The notes below the pieces were generated by a model. That model saw only the letters and a list, made by a program, of their open reading frames with translations, did no database searches and was not told where the DNA came from. The position numbers and the translations under genes are program-made. A DNA stretch of 33,430 nucleotides, from positions 1 to 33,430 of the forward strand of contig JAFGBI010000385.1 of the NCBI GenBank assembly GCA_016933275.1. Reading direction: 5' to 3'. Every line of letters begins with the position of its first letter. Positions within the stretch are counted from its first letter, which is position 1. Shown here one piece after another: positions 15,010-23,775 of this stretch. The stretch comes from Polyangiaceae bacterium. Its GTDB lineage: Bacteria > Myxococcota_A > Polyangia > Polyangiales > Polyangiaceae.

Positions 15010-15999
15010 ATGCCGAACTCCCGCTTCACCGAAGCACGAGTCCCCGATCTCGCGGGGCAGATCGTCATCGTTACCGGCGCGAACAGCGGTCTTGGGTTCG
15101 AGACCGCGCGTGTCCTCGCGGCGCACCACGCGCTGGTCGTAATGGCTGGACGCAACCGGGAGCGCTGTGATGCTGCTCGCGACCGGATCCGCGCCGTGCA
15201 CCCAGCTGCGCGGATCGAGGTGGCGCTGCTCGATCTTGCGAACCTCTCCTCCGTCCGCAGGTTCGCCCGAGAGTTCGCCGAGAACCACCCGCGGGTTGAC
15301 GTGCTCTGCAACAACGCGGGGGTGATGGCCACGCCTCTCGTGCGCACCGCGGATGGCTTCGAGCTCCAACTAGGCACGAACCATTTCGGCCCCTTCGCAC
15401 TGACGGGTCTCCTACTTCCCCTGTTGCTCGCGTCGCCGGTGGCGCGGGTGGTGACGGTGAGCAGTCCGATGCACCGTCCCGGTACAATCCCGTTCGACGA
15501 CCTCGACGGCCAGGTCCGGTACCGGAAATGGCGCGCATATTGCGCGAGCAAACTCGCCAACCTCCTCTTCGCGTTCGAGCTCGACCGTCGGGCGCGCGTC
15601 GCTGGGGTCGCGCTCACCAGTGTCGCCGCCCATCCGGGGTATGCGGCAACCAACCTCCAGTTTGCCAGCACGCGCGCGATGGGTCCGGTCGAGCGCTGGG
15701 TCCTCGCGGTCGGGCACCTGTTGTTCGCGCAGTCGGCTCCCAGGGGCGCCTTGCCGCAGCTCTACGCTGCCACGATGCCGGGCGTGGCGGGGGGCGAGTA
15801 CTTCGGTCCCCGGGGGCCGTTCGAGCTGTGGGGCGCGCCGCGCCGGGTCGGCGCGAGTGCGCGGGCGCAGAACGCCGAGGATGCGCGTCGGCTCTGGGAG
15901 CTGTCCGTGGAGCGGACGGGGGTTACGTACCCAGCACTCGCCAATTCCCTCCCCCGGGAGGGAGGCCCCAGACCATCGCCACCGTCGGTGGTACCGTAG
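15010..15999 (+). CDS. Short-chain dehydrogenase/reductase (retinol-dehydrogenase-like)
   Basis: NAD(P)-dependent oxidoreductase of the classical SDR fold; substrate unknown. 329 residues from ATG 15010 (MPNSRFTEARVPDL). The cofactor loop is VTGANSGLGFETARVLA, with MAGRN after the second strand suggesting NADP preference. The DxL site is LLDLANLSSVR and the structural motif is LCNNAGVM. The catalytic residues are Ser in VTVSSPMHR and Tyr/Lys in YCASKLAN. The insert before the Tyr (GTIPFDDLDGQVRYRKW) and the C-terminal half match the light-dependent protochlorophyllide/retinol dehydrogenase-like SDR group. The nearby repeat elements follow the stop codon directly. Confidence 0.93.
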   Translation: MPNSRFTEARVPDLAGQIVIVTGANSGLGFETARVLAAHHALVVMAGRNRERCDAARDRIRAVHPAARIEVALLDLANLSSVRRFAREFAENHPRVDVLCNNAGVMATPLVRTADGFELQLGTNHFGPFALTGLLLPLLLASPVARVVTVSSPMHRPGTIPFDDLDGQVRYRKWRAYCASKLANLLFAFELDRRARVAGVALTSVAAHPGYAATNLQFASTRAMGPVERWVLAVGHLLFAQSAPRGALPQLYAATMPGVAGGEYFGPRGPFELWGAPRRVGASARAQNAEDARRLWELSVERTGVTYPALANSLPREGGPRPSPPSVVP

Positions 16000-16022
16000 C
16001 CCGGCGGAGCCCGATCCAACCA

Positions 16023-16078
16023 GGCCACCAGCAGTCAGCGGTCAGCCTGCGGGCAAGGTGCGGAGACGTCGACTGCTG
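16023..16078. repeat. Dispersed CAGCAGTC repeat, copy 2, forming a hairpin
   Basis: CAGCAGTCAGCGGTCAG (16029-16045) is identical to 4281-4297. It continues, after CCTGCGG, with GCAAGGTGCGGAG (16052-16064). The opening CAGCAGTC is exactly complementary to GACTGCTG at 16071-16078, so this copy can fold as a hairpin. Copy 1 has only a degraded right arm. It lies directly after the dehydrogenase. Confidence 0.65.
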
Positions 16079-16113
16079 AGGACGTGGGGTCCCAAACGAA
16101 TGCAGATCTCGCG

Positions 16114-16281
16114 AGAGACGCCGCTGGAAATGCACCCCAAGCCGCCACCCACACCGCCGGGCGGCGTCGCGTCTGGACGATGCGGGTCCCTCGCCTCTGG
16201 CCAGCCAGCGGTGCCAGTGGTGCCAGTGGCGCGTTTCCGGCGGCGCCGTTGGGGTATGCAATTGGGTCGGTGTTCGAGGGG
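16114..16281. repeat. Expanded or diverged copy B of the palindromic repeat
   Basis: The left part AGAGACGCCGCTGGAAA (16114-16130) matches AGAGGCAGCGCTGGAAA of copy A at 14 of 17 positions. The right part, from GCGTTTCCGGCG (16231) to about 16281, follows copy A from 110 onward. The two parts remain complementary to each other (about 14 of 17 around GGAAA/TTTCC). Between them lie about 100 bases not in copy A, including CGGGTCCCTCGCCTC, which resembles the copy A loop region, and a tandem GTGCCAGTG. The right end overlaps the start of the vWA lipoprotein frame. Confidence 0.5.
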
Positions 16282-17215
16282 GGAGTCGGTCGTCGGAGGC
16301 ACTTCTCCGGCTGTCCTCGGCAGCGGGGCGGTCATGGTGGCCGTCGTGGCCTGTGCGGGGCTCGGAGGGGAGGCGGATCGCTACGGTCCGCTCGCGCACC
16401 CACCCGGGGATCCCGACCCGCCCCCTCTGGTCTGTAGGTCGGGCGCTGCTGAACCCGGCTGCACCCCACCGCAGGCGCTGATCGTCCTCGATCGGTCCTC
16501 GAGCATGGTGCTCCGGCCTGACGGCTCGCTCCCTCTCGATCCCGACTCTGCCCACGCGGAGTCAAAATGGCGCCGCGCCATCGACGCCATCGAGTCGGCG
16601 GTCCGAGGGGAAGCAGCAGGGGGAGTCGCCTTCGGGCTCGAGGTCTTCCCGCACGATCCCGGCGAGGGCACCTGCGCGACGATCGAGGCGATCTACGACA
16701 ACGCATCCCTCCATGCTGCCTGTCGCCCAGGAGCGCTGCTGGTGCCACCGTGCCTCGGCACGAACGCCGACATCGAACGCGCGCTCGACGTGGCCACGAC
16801 GACACTCTGTGGTGACACTCCCATCGCCGGCGCCCTCGGGGCCGCCCGGGAGACTCTGGCGGCGATGGGCGACTCCTCGCAGGCGCAATACGTGATCCTG
16901 GTCACCGACGGTGGCGACAACTGCGAGTGGCAGCAGCCCGCTGTGGACGCCGCCCGGGAGCTCCGGCGGGACGGTGTTCACCTCTTCGCCGTGGGTTTCG
17001 GTGGGTATGGCGTCGACCCGGAGGTGCTGAGCGACCTGGCCTGTGTCGGCGGCACCGCGTTCGATGCCGAGGTCGCGTGCACCGACCCCGACTCCGCCGA
17101 CGCCCTCTGGGACCGGAACGCGACCTACCCATTCCTCGACGCCGAGGACGGGCCGGCACTCGAAGTCGCGATCACGGACATCGCTGCCGCGATCAGCTGC
17201 CTCCAGATCCGGTGA
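16256..17215 (+). CDS. von Willebrand factor A-domain lipoprotein
   Basis: Surface or periplasmic adhesion/binding protein of unknown ligand. 319 residues from ATG 16256. The N-terminus has Arg5 and Arg8, a hydrophobic stretch (AVLGSGAVMVAV) and a lipobox-like VVAC with Cys33, so lipid anchoring is likely. After a Pro-rich linker the vWA domain begins at ALIVLDRSSSM, giving the MIDAS DxSxS at 79-83. DTPIAGAL supplies the MIDAS threonine and YVILVTDGGDNC the MIDAS aspartate. Many paired cysteines suggest disulfides. The start is uncertain because the frame is open to 15620 and the first residues lie in repeat copy B. The 3' end overlaps the convergent gene by 23 bases. Confidence 0.82.
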   Translation: MQLGRCSRGESVVGGTSPAVLGSGAVMVAVVACAGLGGEADRYGPLAHPPGDPDPPPLVCRSGAAEPGCTPPQALIVLDRSSSMVLRPDGSLPLDPDSAHAESKWRRAIDAIESAVRGEAAGGVAFGLEVFPHDPGEGTCATIEAIYDNASLHAACRPGALLVPPCLGTNADIERALDVATTTLCGDTPIAGALGAARETLAAMGDSSQAQYVILVTDGGDNCEWQQPAVDAARELRRDGVHLFAVGFGGYGVDPEVLSDLACVGGTAFDAEVACTDPDSADALWDRNATYPFLDAEDGPALEVAITDIAAAISCLQIR

Positions 17216-18800
17216 CCGCCGTTGGGGCGACCGCGGAGCCCTGCGGATTCGCCGCTGCGCTCGGTAGGGGGGTAGCGCCCGCGGGGGGGGCCGCATCGGC
17301 GGACGGGGCGGCGCTCGCCGCCGCGCTCGAGGAGGGGGCCGCACCGGTGGCCGCGCTCTGGGTCGCGGCGTGCCGCGCCACCCACGCGCGGGTCGCTGCC
17401 GGATCCCGACGGGTCACGTAGAAGAAGTCGCGCATCGCACGCTCCCGGAGGAGCTCGCCTTCCGAGAAGTCGAAGTCGTCGGTGAGGGGCACCGCGACCA
17501 GCGAACCGCCGGCTGCCTTGGGGGCGAAGGTGAAGAATTTCGGGTACGACCAGTTCACGTCGAGCTGAGCGACCGCGTCGGCGCCCGCATGCCGCATCCC
17601 CTGGGCGAGGGCCTGCGCCGTCGTGGAGTTGGTGATCCCGACGAACAGCACCTCGTGCCGCGGATCGACCCCGATCGCGCTGCGACGGATGACCGTCTCC
17701 TTGTCGAGGGTCGCCCCCCACCACGTCGCGTGAGGATCGCTCAAGAGCGGGTGGAGCTTTCCCCCTTCCACCATGCAGCGCGGCGCCTGTCGGTACCAGA
17801 TGACCTCCTCCGCGCGCGGCGCGAGGGCATCCCAATCCATGATCCTGAGCTCGTCACCAGGGAAGAGCGACACGGCACAGGCGTTGCCGCGCGGTGGCGC
17901 GATGGTGATCCCGTCGATCCGCATCCCGTAGTGCCCGTGCTCGGTCTTGAAGCCGCCGTTGAAAGCGGCGAGGAGCGCCTCGTGGTCACTCGCCGGGATC
18001 ACGGCGGGGCGGGCGGGGGAGCGGTGCAGCAGCCGTTCCTTCGCCTCGGGGGTGTCGCTCTGCGGCTCCTGGTAGCCCGGAAGGAGGTGCAGGACGACGC
18101 GACGTAGATCGATCGCTACCACGAAGACCTCCGCCCACGAACGGTTGCGATCGGGATGGAGGAGCGTCTTGTAGAGGTAGGGCAGCTCACCGGGTCGCCG
18201 AGGGTCCTCCATCGGCACCCACTGACCGTCTCCCGGGGCCGACCAAGAGACGTGCACCGCACCTACGTCCGTAGGGCGAAAGACAGGGAGCTCGGGTGTC
18301 CCGTTGGATCCGGTCGCTACGGACGACGCCGCGCTGGGGGCGGCGCTGGGGCTTGTGGGGACGTTCCACCGTGCCTGCGGCGAAGCATCGCCTCGCGTGA
18401 GCCGGTGCACCCGATCCTCGATCCCGTAGGCGAGGTCCTCGAGCCGCGCGACCCTGTCGACGCCCAAGATCGACCGGAGCGTGTCGGCCACCAGTGGACC
18501 TGCCCAGTCGAACCAATGCACCGCCCACCAGAGGATCGCGACCCCGAACACCGCTCCTCCCACCGTGGCGAGGCACAAACGCCAGAACCAACGTCGCTCT
18601 CGTCGCGGGGACCCCGCTCCCCGCGGCATCGCCCGCTGAACCGCGGCCTTCATGTCCTGCGCTTCGGTTGGGACGTCTTCCAGGAGTTTGGGGTCCAGCC
18701 CGAAGCCGCTGCTCGGACGCCACCCGTCCTCCACCGTCATCGCACCGCTGGTGCGCTCGTCCGGCTCCGGCGCTTCGTTGAGGTCGGTCGCCATGCCCAT
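17193..18800 (-). CDS. Membrane-anchored phosphodiester-glycosidase-like protein
   Basis: 535 residues from ATG 18800 (MGMATDLNEA). Residues 1-70 are cytoplasmic and polar, with one transmembrane helix at about 72-97 (WRLCLATVGGAVFGVAILWW). The large periplasmic part has features of the NAGPA (phosphodiester glycosidase/YigE) domain: LLAAFNGGFKTEHGHYGMRI (about 277-294), VIRRSAIGVDPRHEVLFVGI (370-389) and TAQALAQGMRHAGADAVAQL (394-413). The usual LDGG at the end is LDVN (413-416), so activity is uncertain. The C-terminal about 55 residues are Ala/Ser/Pro-rich. It begins 11 bases after the preceding lipoprotein gene and ends inside the convergent vWA gene. The family assignment rests on motif pattern only. 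Confidence 0.72.
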   Translation of the reverse strand: MGMATDLNEAPEPDERTSGAMTVEDGWRPSSGFGLDPKLLEDVPTEAQDMKAAVQRAMPRGAGSPRRERRWFWRLCLATVGGAVFGVAILWWAVHWFDWAGPLVADTLRSILGVDRVARLEDLAYGIEDRVHRLTRGDASPQARWNVPTSPSAAPSAASSVATGSNGTPELPVFRPTDVGAVHVSWSAPGDGQWVPMEDPRRPGELPYLYKTLLHPDRNRSWAEVFVVAIDLRRVVLHLLPGYQEPQSDTPEAKERLLHRSPARPAVIPASDHEALLAAFNGGFKTEHGHYGMRIDGITIAPPRGNACAVSLFPGDELRIMDWDALAPRAEEVIWYRQAPRCMVEGGKLHPLLSDPHATWWGATLDKETVIRRSAIGVDPRHEVLFVGITNSTTAQALAQGMRHAGADAVAQLDVNWSYPKFFTFAPKAAGGSLVAVPLTDDFDFSEGELLRERAMRDFFYVTRRDPAATRAWVARHAATQSAATGAAPSSSAAASAAPSADAAPPAGATPLPSAAANPQGSAVAPTAVTGSGGS

Positions 18801-18811
18801 CGCCGCGAAGG

Positions 18812-20011
18812 TTACCGAGTCGCCACGGCCTCGCCAGGTCGTGCTCCTCGCCGAAACAACCCCGAGGGCCCGCCCACCCACAGGGTGTCGCGCCCCCTCC
18901 CGCCGATACAGCTGAGTGGCGGCTGCGCGCCGAGTACGCGCCGGAGGGTGTGCCCATCGTACCACGCCAGGCCGCCATCGCCCGCGATCCAGAGGTCGTC
19001 CGGAGCCGACGCGAAGAGTGCCCGGGGTTCCCCGATGGGAACCGGGACCTCCTTCGCCTCCCCATCCACGATGTGGAAGAGCGCCGTGCCGCCCGGCGGC
19101 TCGACAACGGCCCAGAGATCGCCTCGTGCGACCTCCCAGAGGTCGCGCACCTGCCCGCTCCCCACCGCCAACGTCTGCTGGACGAATCCTCCATTCGTGA
19201 GCCGGCTGACCTGGCTGGCGGAGAGAGCGAAGACGGCCTCTCCCGTCAGGCGAACGGTCCCGAGCTCCGTACAACCGATGCTGGTCCAGCCCGTGCGCCG
19301 CTTGACGAGGCACCCATCTTCCTCCTTGCACACCACCTCGGGATCGTCGTATCCGAGCACCCCGAAGAGAGCGCCCGGGCGCTTGCCGCCGAGCCTTCCG
19401 AGCTCATCGTAGGCCGTGACCCAGCCGTGATCGAGGTAGCGGAGGTAGAGCGGAAGCCGGGTGGCCGCTGTGGACGGCTCGACCGCAGAATAGTGACCCA
19501 TGAGCCGTGGACGGTCGTCCCGGCCCATGTAGATGGTGACCGACTGCCCCAACGCCTGGTTGAACGCCGGGGGAAGCGGGATCGGCCGCCAGCGATCGCG
19601 GTCGCGGAGGTAGGGGACCTGTCCGAGGGCCGCGACGCGTCGCTGGCCAAGTGCGATCGAGCGCACGGATTCGGTGAGCTCCTGCGTGAACGGAACGGTC
19701 ACGGTCGCCGCCCTGGGAGAGATCTCGGCGTTGCGCTCCGGCGGCCCGGCGTCGAGCGATGGGGCCTTCCCGAGTACGGACGCTGCTGGGACTGAAGCCG
19801 AGGAGGCCGGCGAGGTCGCCGCCGGCACGTCCGTCGCCGGGCCAAGCACGGAGGGGGATGGTGCTGCGCAGGCGACTCCAGCTAGCCCTGTCCAGGTGGC
19901 GACCGTCCTCGCGCGGATCCAAGAGGTGCGGGCCGGCGGACGCCGAGGACGGCAGGGCGCGGGGCACGCTCGCACGAGCACCGGTGTCGGGACGGGTGGA
20001 GGGTGACTCAC
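18812..20011 (-). CDS. Putative lipoprotein with propeller-like DLW repeats
   Basis: Not recognised as a named family. 399 residues from GTG 20011. Arg-rich residues precede a hydrophobic segment ending TGLAGVAC (Cys48), a plausible lipobox. In-frame GTG codons at 19981 and 19975 would give a shorter, more typical leader. A Ser/Pro/Ala linker follows, then a globular domain with a Cys-containing stretch (EVVCKEEDGCLVKRRTGWTS). The C-terminal third has repeats of the form (D/T)LW(E/A/I/V)..G..GL: GDLWAVVEPPGG, DDLWIAGDGGLAWYDG and DTLWVGGPSGLFR, as in beta-propeller blades. It lies 36 bases after the Omp85 gene and 11 before the glycosidase-like gene, suggesting an operon. Confidence 0.72.
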   Translation of the reverse strand: MSHPPPVPTPVLVRACPAPCRPRRPPARTSWIRARTVATWTGLAGVACAAPSPSVLGPATDVPAATSPASSASVPAASVLGKAPSLDAGPPERNAEISPRAATVTVPFTQELTESVRSIALGQRRVAALGQVPYLRDRDRWRPIPLPPAFNQALGQSVTIYMGRDDRPRLMGHYSAVEPSTAATRLPLYLRYLDHGWVTAYDELGRLGGKRPGALFGVLGYDDPEVVCKEEDGCLVKRRTGWTSIGCTELGTVRLTGEAVFALSASQVSRLTNGGFVQQTLAVGSGQVRDLWEVARGDLWAVVEPPGGTALFHIVDGEAKEVPVPIGEPRALFASAPDDLWIAGDGGLAWYDGHTLRRVLGAQPPLSCIGGRGRDTLWVGGPSGLFRRGARPGEAVATR

Positions 20012-20047
20012 GAGGGGCTACCCCTTCGAGAACGGCGCCGGCCAACG

Positions 20048-23000
20048 CTAGAAGAGGCCGATGCTGAAGTGGAACGCCCCCATGCTCTCCCAGAAACGGG
20101 CTTTCGTCGAGCCGCGCCGTGTCGTGTCCGCCAAGCGCTGGAGGTTGAAGCCGTAGTCGAAGACCAGCGGCCCGACGGGAGTCGCCACCCGAAGTCCGGT
20201 CCCGGCGGTGTACCGCCACCGATCCGGCGCGACGACATCGAGGATCCGAAGCCCACTCACGTCCGACCAGAGGTTGCCTGCGTCCACGAAGAGCGCCGTC
20301 TCGACCCGCCCCTTGAGCAGCGGCACGCGGAGCTCGGTCCGTGGGTTGTAGTAGAAATCGCCGCCTCTCATCACGACTTGGTCGACGCTGAGGCCGGAGT
20401 CCGGATCGAGCAGCTGCTTCGCGATGTCCTCGGGGACGAGCGAGTCCTGGAGGAAGCCGCGCAGGCTGTCCACGCCGCCGAGCGTGAAGAGCCGGTCCGG
20501 ATAGGTTTGCGAACCCCGGAAGAGCTGGACGTTGACGCCGCAACCGAGGCTCAGCGCCAGCGCTAGGCCGTCGGGGTTGAGCTCGAGATAGCCAGCGACG
20601 CGGCTGGTGATGCGGACGAACTCGCTCACCACCGCGTCGAACACCCCAGCCTCGCTTGCCGTGGTCGCTGGCGCATCGGTCGCCAGAAGCTCGCCGAGCT
20701 CGTCGGCGGGGACCGCCCGTACGTGCTCGACGCGGGCGCCGAGAAAGGTGCCGCGGGTTGCGGACAGGGGGTCGTTGCGCCGGTCCCACGCGGCGGAGAC
20801 CTGCTGCGCCAGGGCAACCGAGCGACCCTCCGGGACCCGGAAGAGGCGCGCACGCCCGGGGTGCTCGAGGACGTAGGCTTGGAGGGCGCCCTTGCCCACC
20901 TCGCCGAAGATCTGGGCATCATTGATCTCGATGGATGGTCCGAGTTGGGCCGAGACGCGCCGCGATGGGCGGTACATCAAGGTGACCAGTCCGGCGCTCT
21001 TCGAGATCCCGTAGTCTCGCGAGTTGTCCCGCAGGGTCAGACCCTCGACGCCCAGGCGGAAGAGAGGGCTCAGCCCCACGTCGGGGAATTCGACTGACAC
21101 CGAAGCCTGGCGCTCGAGACGCGCCGCGATCCCCTCCCGTTCTCTGAGCTCGACGAACTTGTCGCGAACGTCGTCCTCGGTGATGAGGAAGTCGAAGAGG
21201 TAGTTGAGCTCGACTCGACTTCGCAGCTGCATGGCGAGCCCGCCCAGGTTCAGGTGGCCGTACTCGAAGGCGAGGCGAGGTCCCTCGCCAGTACTGAATC
21301 CGAGCCGAGGCTCCACGTATTGAGGCGCTCGTTCCTGGAGCGTTACCAGCACGGTTTTACGCTGTTCAGGGACGTTGGGCGCGTCGAGGGCCACGACGAT
21401 CCCGGAGAAGACCCCGAGCAGAGCGAGGCGTTCCTCGGTCTTTCGGACGAGGCTTCGCCGGTACGGTTGGTCGACCTCGAGCGCGATGCGGCGCCGGACC
21501 ACCGCCTTGCTCGTGCGGCGGGCACCCCGGATGACCACGTGGGAGACGATCACGCGTTCGCCCTCGTGGATGACGAAGGCCACCCGTCCGCGCGTGTGGT
21601 CCGGTGAAAACTCGGTTTCTACCTCGACCTCCGCGAACGCGAAGCCCTCCTCGGCGTAGGTATCGAGAATCCGACGCTGAGCGGCGTCAATGGCGGGGAG
21701 GGAGAGCGGGCGGCCGAGGTCGAGGTCGGCGATCTTCGCGAGGTCTTGCTCGACGAGGGCCGAATTGCCGACGAACCGCAGGTCGAAGAGGTCGGTGCGT
21801 GGACCGAGCTGGATCGGGATCACGATCGTGACCTCCGGCTCGCAGCGCAGCCCGCGCACCGGATCGGGAGTGCACGTCAGCGACTCGTCGAGTGGGGGCG
21901 GATCGACCGGGAGCCCCGCCTCGTCGCGCGAACAGATGGCGGCTGGCCGTCGAATTGGGCCCTCGGGGATGCACCGGCCAGGTGGGGAGCTCCGCGCGCA
22001 GGTGCGGCGCATCACCGTTACGGGGCCGACCTTGGCCGAGAGGTAGCCTTCGGAGCGGTAGAGGTCGCGCAGGTGCTTCAGGGCCCGATCGTAGACCTCC
22101 GGCGCGTACGTCAGCCAAGGGTTGTGCCGACGGGGCGGGACTCGCGCGCCCGTTCGATGCGTGGGGCCGTAGGTGGCGTCGACAATGCCCGGGTCGACCG
22201 CCGTGAAGATCCCTGTTTCCGGGAGCGCTTCGGAGAGGAAGCTGTCGATCTCCCGCCCAACGTCGCGGGCGCTGCGGCTCCCGGCGAGGCACGGGTACGT
22301 TCGGCTCACCACGGACACCGGCAGCCCTTCACGAACGGTGAAGGCCAGCTCGCGGGTGGTCGAGCCCGGATCCTGCCGCTCGGCGACCGAGACCTCGACA
22401 TCGAAGAAACCATACCGATGGTAGTACCTGCGCAGCGCCTCGGCGATCGCCGTCGGCGAACGGTCCTTGGCGGCAGCGAGATCGAGGCCGCGCTCGAGCT
22501 GAGAGCCGTCGAAGGCTTGAATCCCCTCGAACGTGAGGACGACCAAGGGTCCCGCCTCGACCACCACCGTCAGCATGGCCTCGGTGGGTCGCGCTCCAGT
22601 CCGGAGCGCATGTTCCACCCGCGCGTGGTGCCACCCGCGCGCCCGCAACCTCGTCTCCAGCTCGCGATCTGCCTCGACGAGGCGTTCCGCATCGACTCGG
22701 TCACCGGTGGCGATCGCGTAGCCCCGGGCGGCGTCGGCGAGCTCCGCCGAGCTTCCCTGCGGACGGAGGTCGAACCGCCGCTCGAACACGCGCTGCGGCT
22801 CCCCAGCCTCGACGTCTACCACCAGCACGGCCTCGAGGGGATCGTCCGTGTCGAGCGCCTCGACCTCGATCCTCGCCGAAGGGAACCCATGATCGCGGTA
22901 GTGGGTCGCGAACCGCTCCCCCCAACCAGGGAGCTCAGGAAGGGTGATTTCCGCACCCTCCTGCAGCCCCACCGCTCGCAGGGTCGTATCGGGGTCGAGC

Positions 23001-23485
23001 CGCCCACCGAGGATCCGGATCCGCTGGACGATCCGGCGTCGGAGAACGACGACCCGCAGGGCCACCCCTCCCGCTGTTGGCTCCGCCTCCACTCTCAGGC
23101 GGGCGAACGCGCCGGAGGCCTCTAGCTCCGCGAGCAGCTGCGCTGCCACCTCCCGGGTGAGCGTGCTCCCGAGCTCGACCGTGGCGGGCCCAGGCGCTCG
23201 GACGGGCCGGCCCGACTCCTCGACCACCTCGACCCGTCGAATGGGCTTGCCCATGACGTCGGCGTCGGTCGCAGCCGCGTCGAGCTCCGGCGTCGCGAGA
23301 TCGAATCTCGTCTCGGCACGAGCGATCGTAGCCGTGGCAAAAGGGAGCCAGAGGGCTGCGATCAGGGGGACGGTGATCCTCGCTCCGAGCGGCCCCCCTG
23401 CTCGCGCGCGACGATTCGTGGGGCGGTGTTCAGGGGCGGGCCACCCTACGGCCCGGCAATATCCTGCGCGCACGGGGGGAACCAT
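20048..23485 (-). CDS. Large Omp85/BamA-family outer membrane protein with multiple POTRA domains
   Basis: Omp85 proteins insert or translocate proteins at the outer membrane. 1145 residues from ATG 23485; the frame is open to 23776, but that part is not protein-like. A signal segment at about 36-57 ends ATIARA. About seven POTRA-like units follow (roughly 81-150, 155-227, 237-312, 315-388, 395-556, 565-642, 647-718), recognisable by YRDHGF, YYHRYGFFDVEV and YAEEGFAFAEVEV. The fifth contains an unusual insertion with Cys496, 505, 518, 538 and 548, plus Cys399. The C-terminal barrel has GGVDSLRGF (the conserved RGF loop motif), ELRVPLLKGRVETALFVDAG and a terminal Phe (AFHFSIGLF). It leads an operon with a lipoprotein and a glycosidase-like protein, not the usual bamA neighbours (skp, lpxD), so it may be a specialised paralogue. 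Confidence 0.9.
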   Translation of the reverse strand: MVPPVRAGYCRAVGWPAPEHRPTNRRARAGGPLGARITVPLIAALWLPFATATIARAETRFDLATPELDAAATDADVMGKPIRRVEVVEESGRPVRAPGPATVELGSTLTREVAAQLLAELEASGAFARLRVEAEPTAGGVALRVVVLRRRIVQRIRILGGRLDPDTTLRAVGLQEGAEITLPELPGWGERFATHYRDHGFPSARIEVEALDTDDPLEAVLVVDVEAGEPQRVFERRFDLRPQGSSAELADAARGYAIATGDRVDAERLVEADRELETRLRARGWHHARVEHALRTGARPTEAMLTVVVEAGPLVVLTFEGIQAFDGSQLERGLDLAAAKDRSPTAIAEALRRYYHRYGFFDVEVSVAERQDPGSTTRELAFTVREGLPVSVVSRTYPCLAGSRSARDVGREIDSFLSEALPETGIFTAVDPGIVDATYGPTHRTGARVPPRRHNPWLTYAPEVYDRALKHLRDLYRSEGYLSAKVGPVTVMRRTCARSSPPGRCIPEGPIRRPAAICSRDEAGLPVDPPPLDESLTCTPDPVRGLRCEPEVTIVIPIQLGPRTDLFDLRFVGNSALVEQDLAKIADLDLGRPLSLPAIDAAQRRILDTYAEEGFAFAEVEVETEFSPDHTRGRVAFVIHEGERVIVSHVVIRGARRTSKAVVRRRIALEVDQPYRRSLVRKTEERLALLGVFSGIVVALDAPNVPEQRKTVLVTLQERAPQYVEPRLGFSTGEGPRLAFEYGHLNLGGLAMQLRSRVELNYLFDFLITEDDVRDKFVELREREGIAARLERQASVSVEFPDVGLSPLFRLGVEGLTLRDNSRDYGISKSAGLVTLMYRPSRRVSAQLGPSIEINDAQIFGEVGKGALQAYVLEHPGRARLFRVPEGRSVALAQQVSAAWDRRNDPLSATRGTFLGARVEHVRAVPADELGELLATDAPATTASEAGVFDAVVSEFVRITSRVAGYLELNPDGLALALSLGCGVNVQLFRGSQTYPDRLFTLGGVDSLRGFLQDSLVPEDIAKQLLDPDSGLSVDQVVMRGGDFYYNPRTELRVPLLKGRVETALFVDAGNLWSDVSGLRILDVVAPDRWRYTAGTGLRVATPVGPLVFDYGFNLQRLADTTRRGSTKARFWESMGAFHFSIGLF

Positions 23486-23775
23486 CGCGCGCTCTTCATC
23501 GCATGGTCTGGCCTCCGCGTCAGCGCAGCCGAGCACCCGGAGCCCCGTTCGGTCCGATTGTCGCCACACGACCCCAACCCGCGAACCTGTCATGGGAGTA
23601 GGACTCGGCCAAGGCACCCCTCGGCCAGCACCGGCGTTTCTCCGGGCGCCGTCCCCGGGTCCGTGGCGCGAGAACGGGGCGGGTCCTCCGACCGCCCCCC
23701 CGGTTCGTCGCGGAGCGCTTGTGTCCTGGGCACCCTTCAGCCGAAGATCCCACCCGACCCCCCTGGGTCCCGGCA

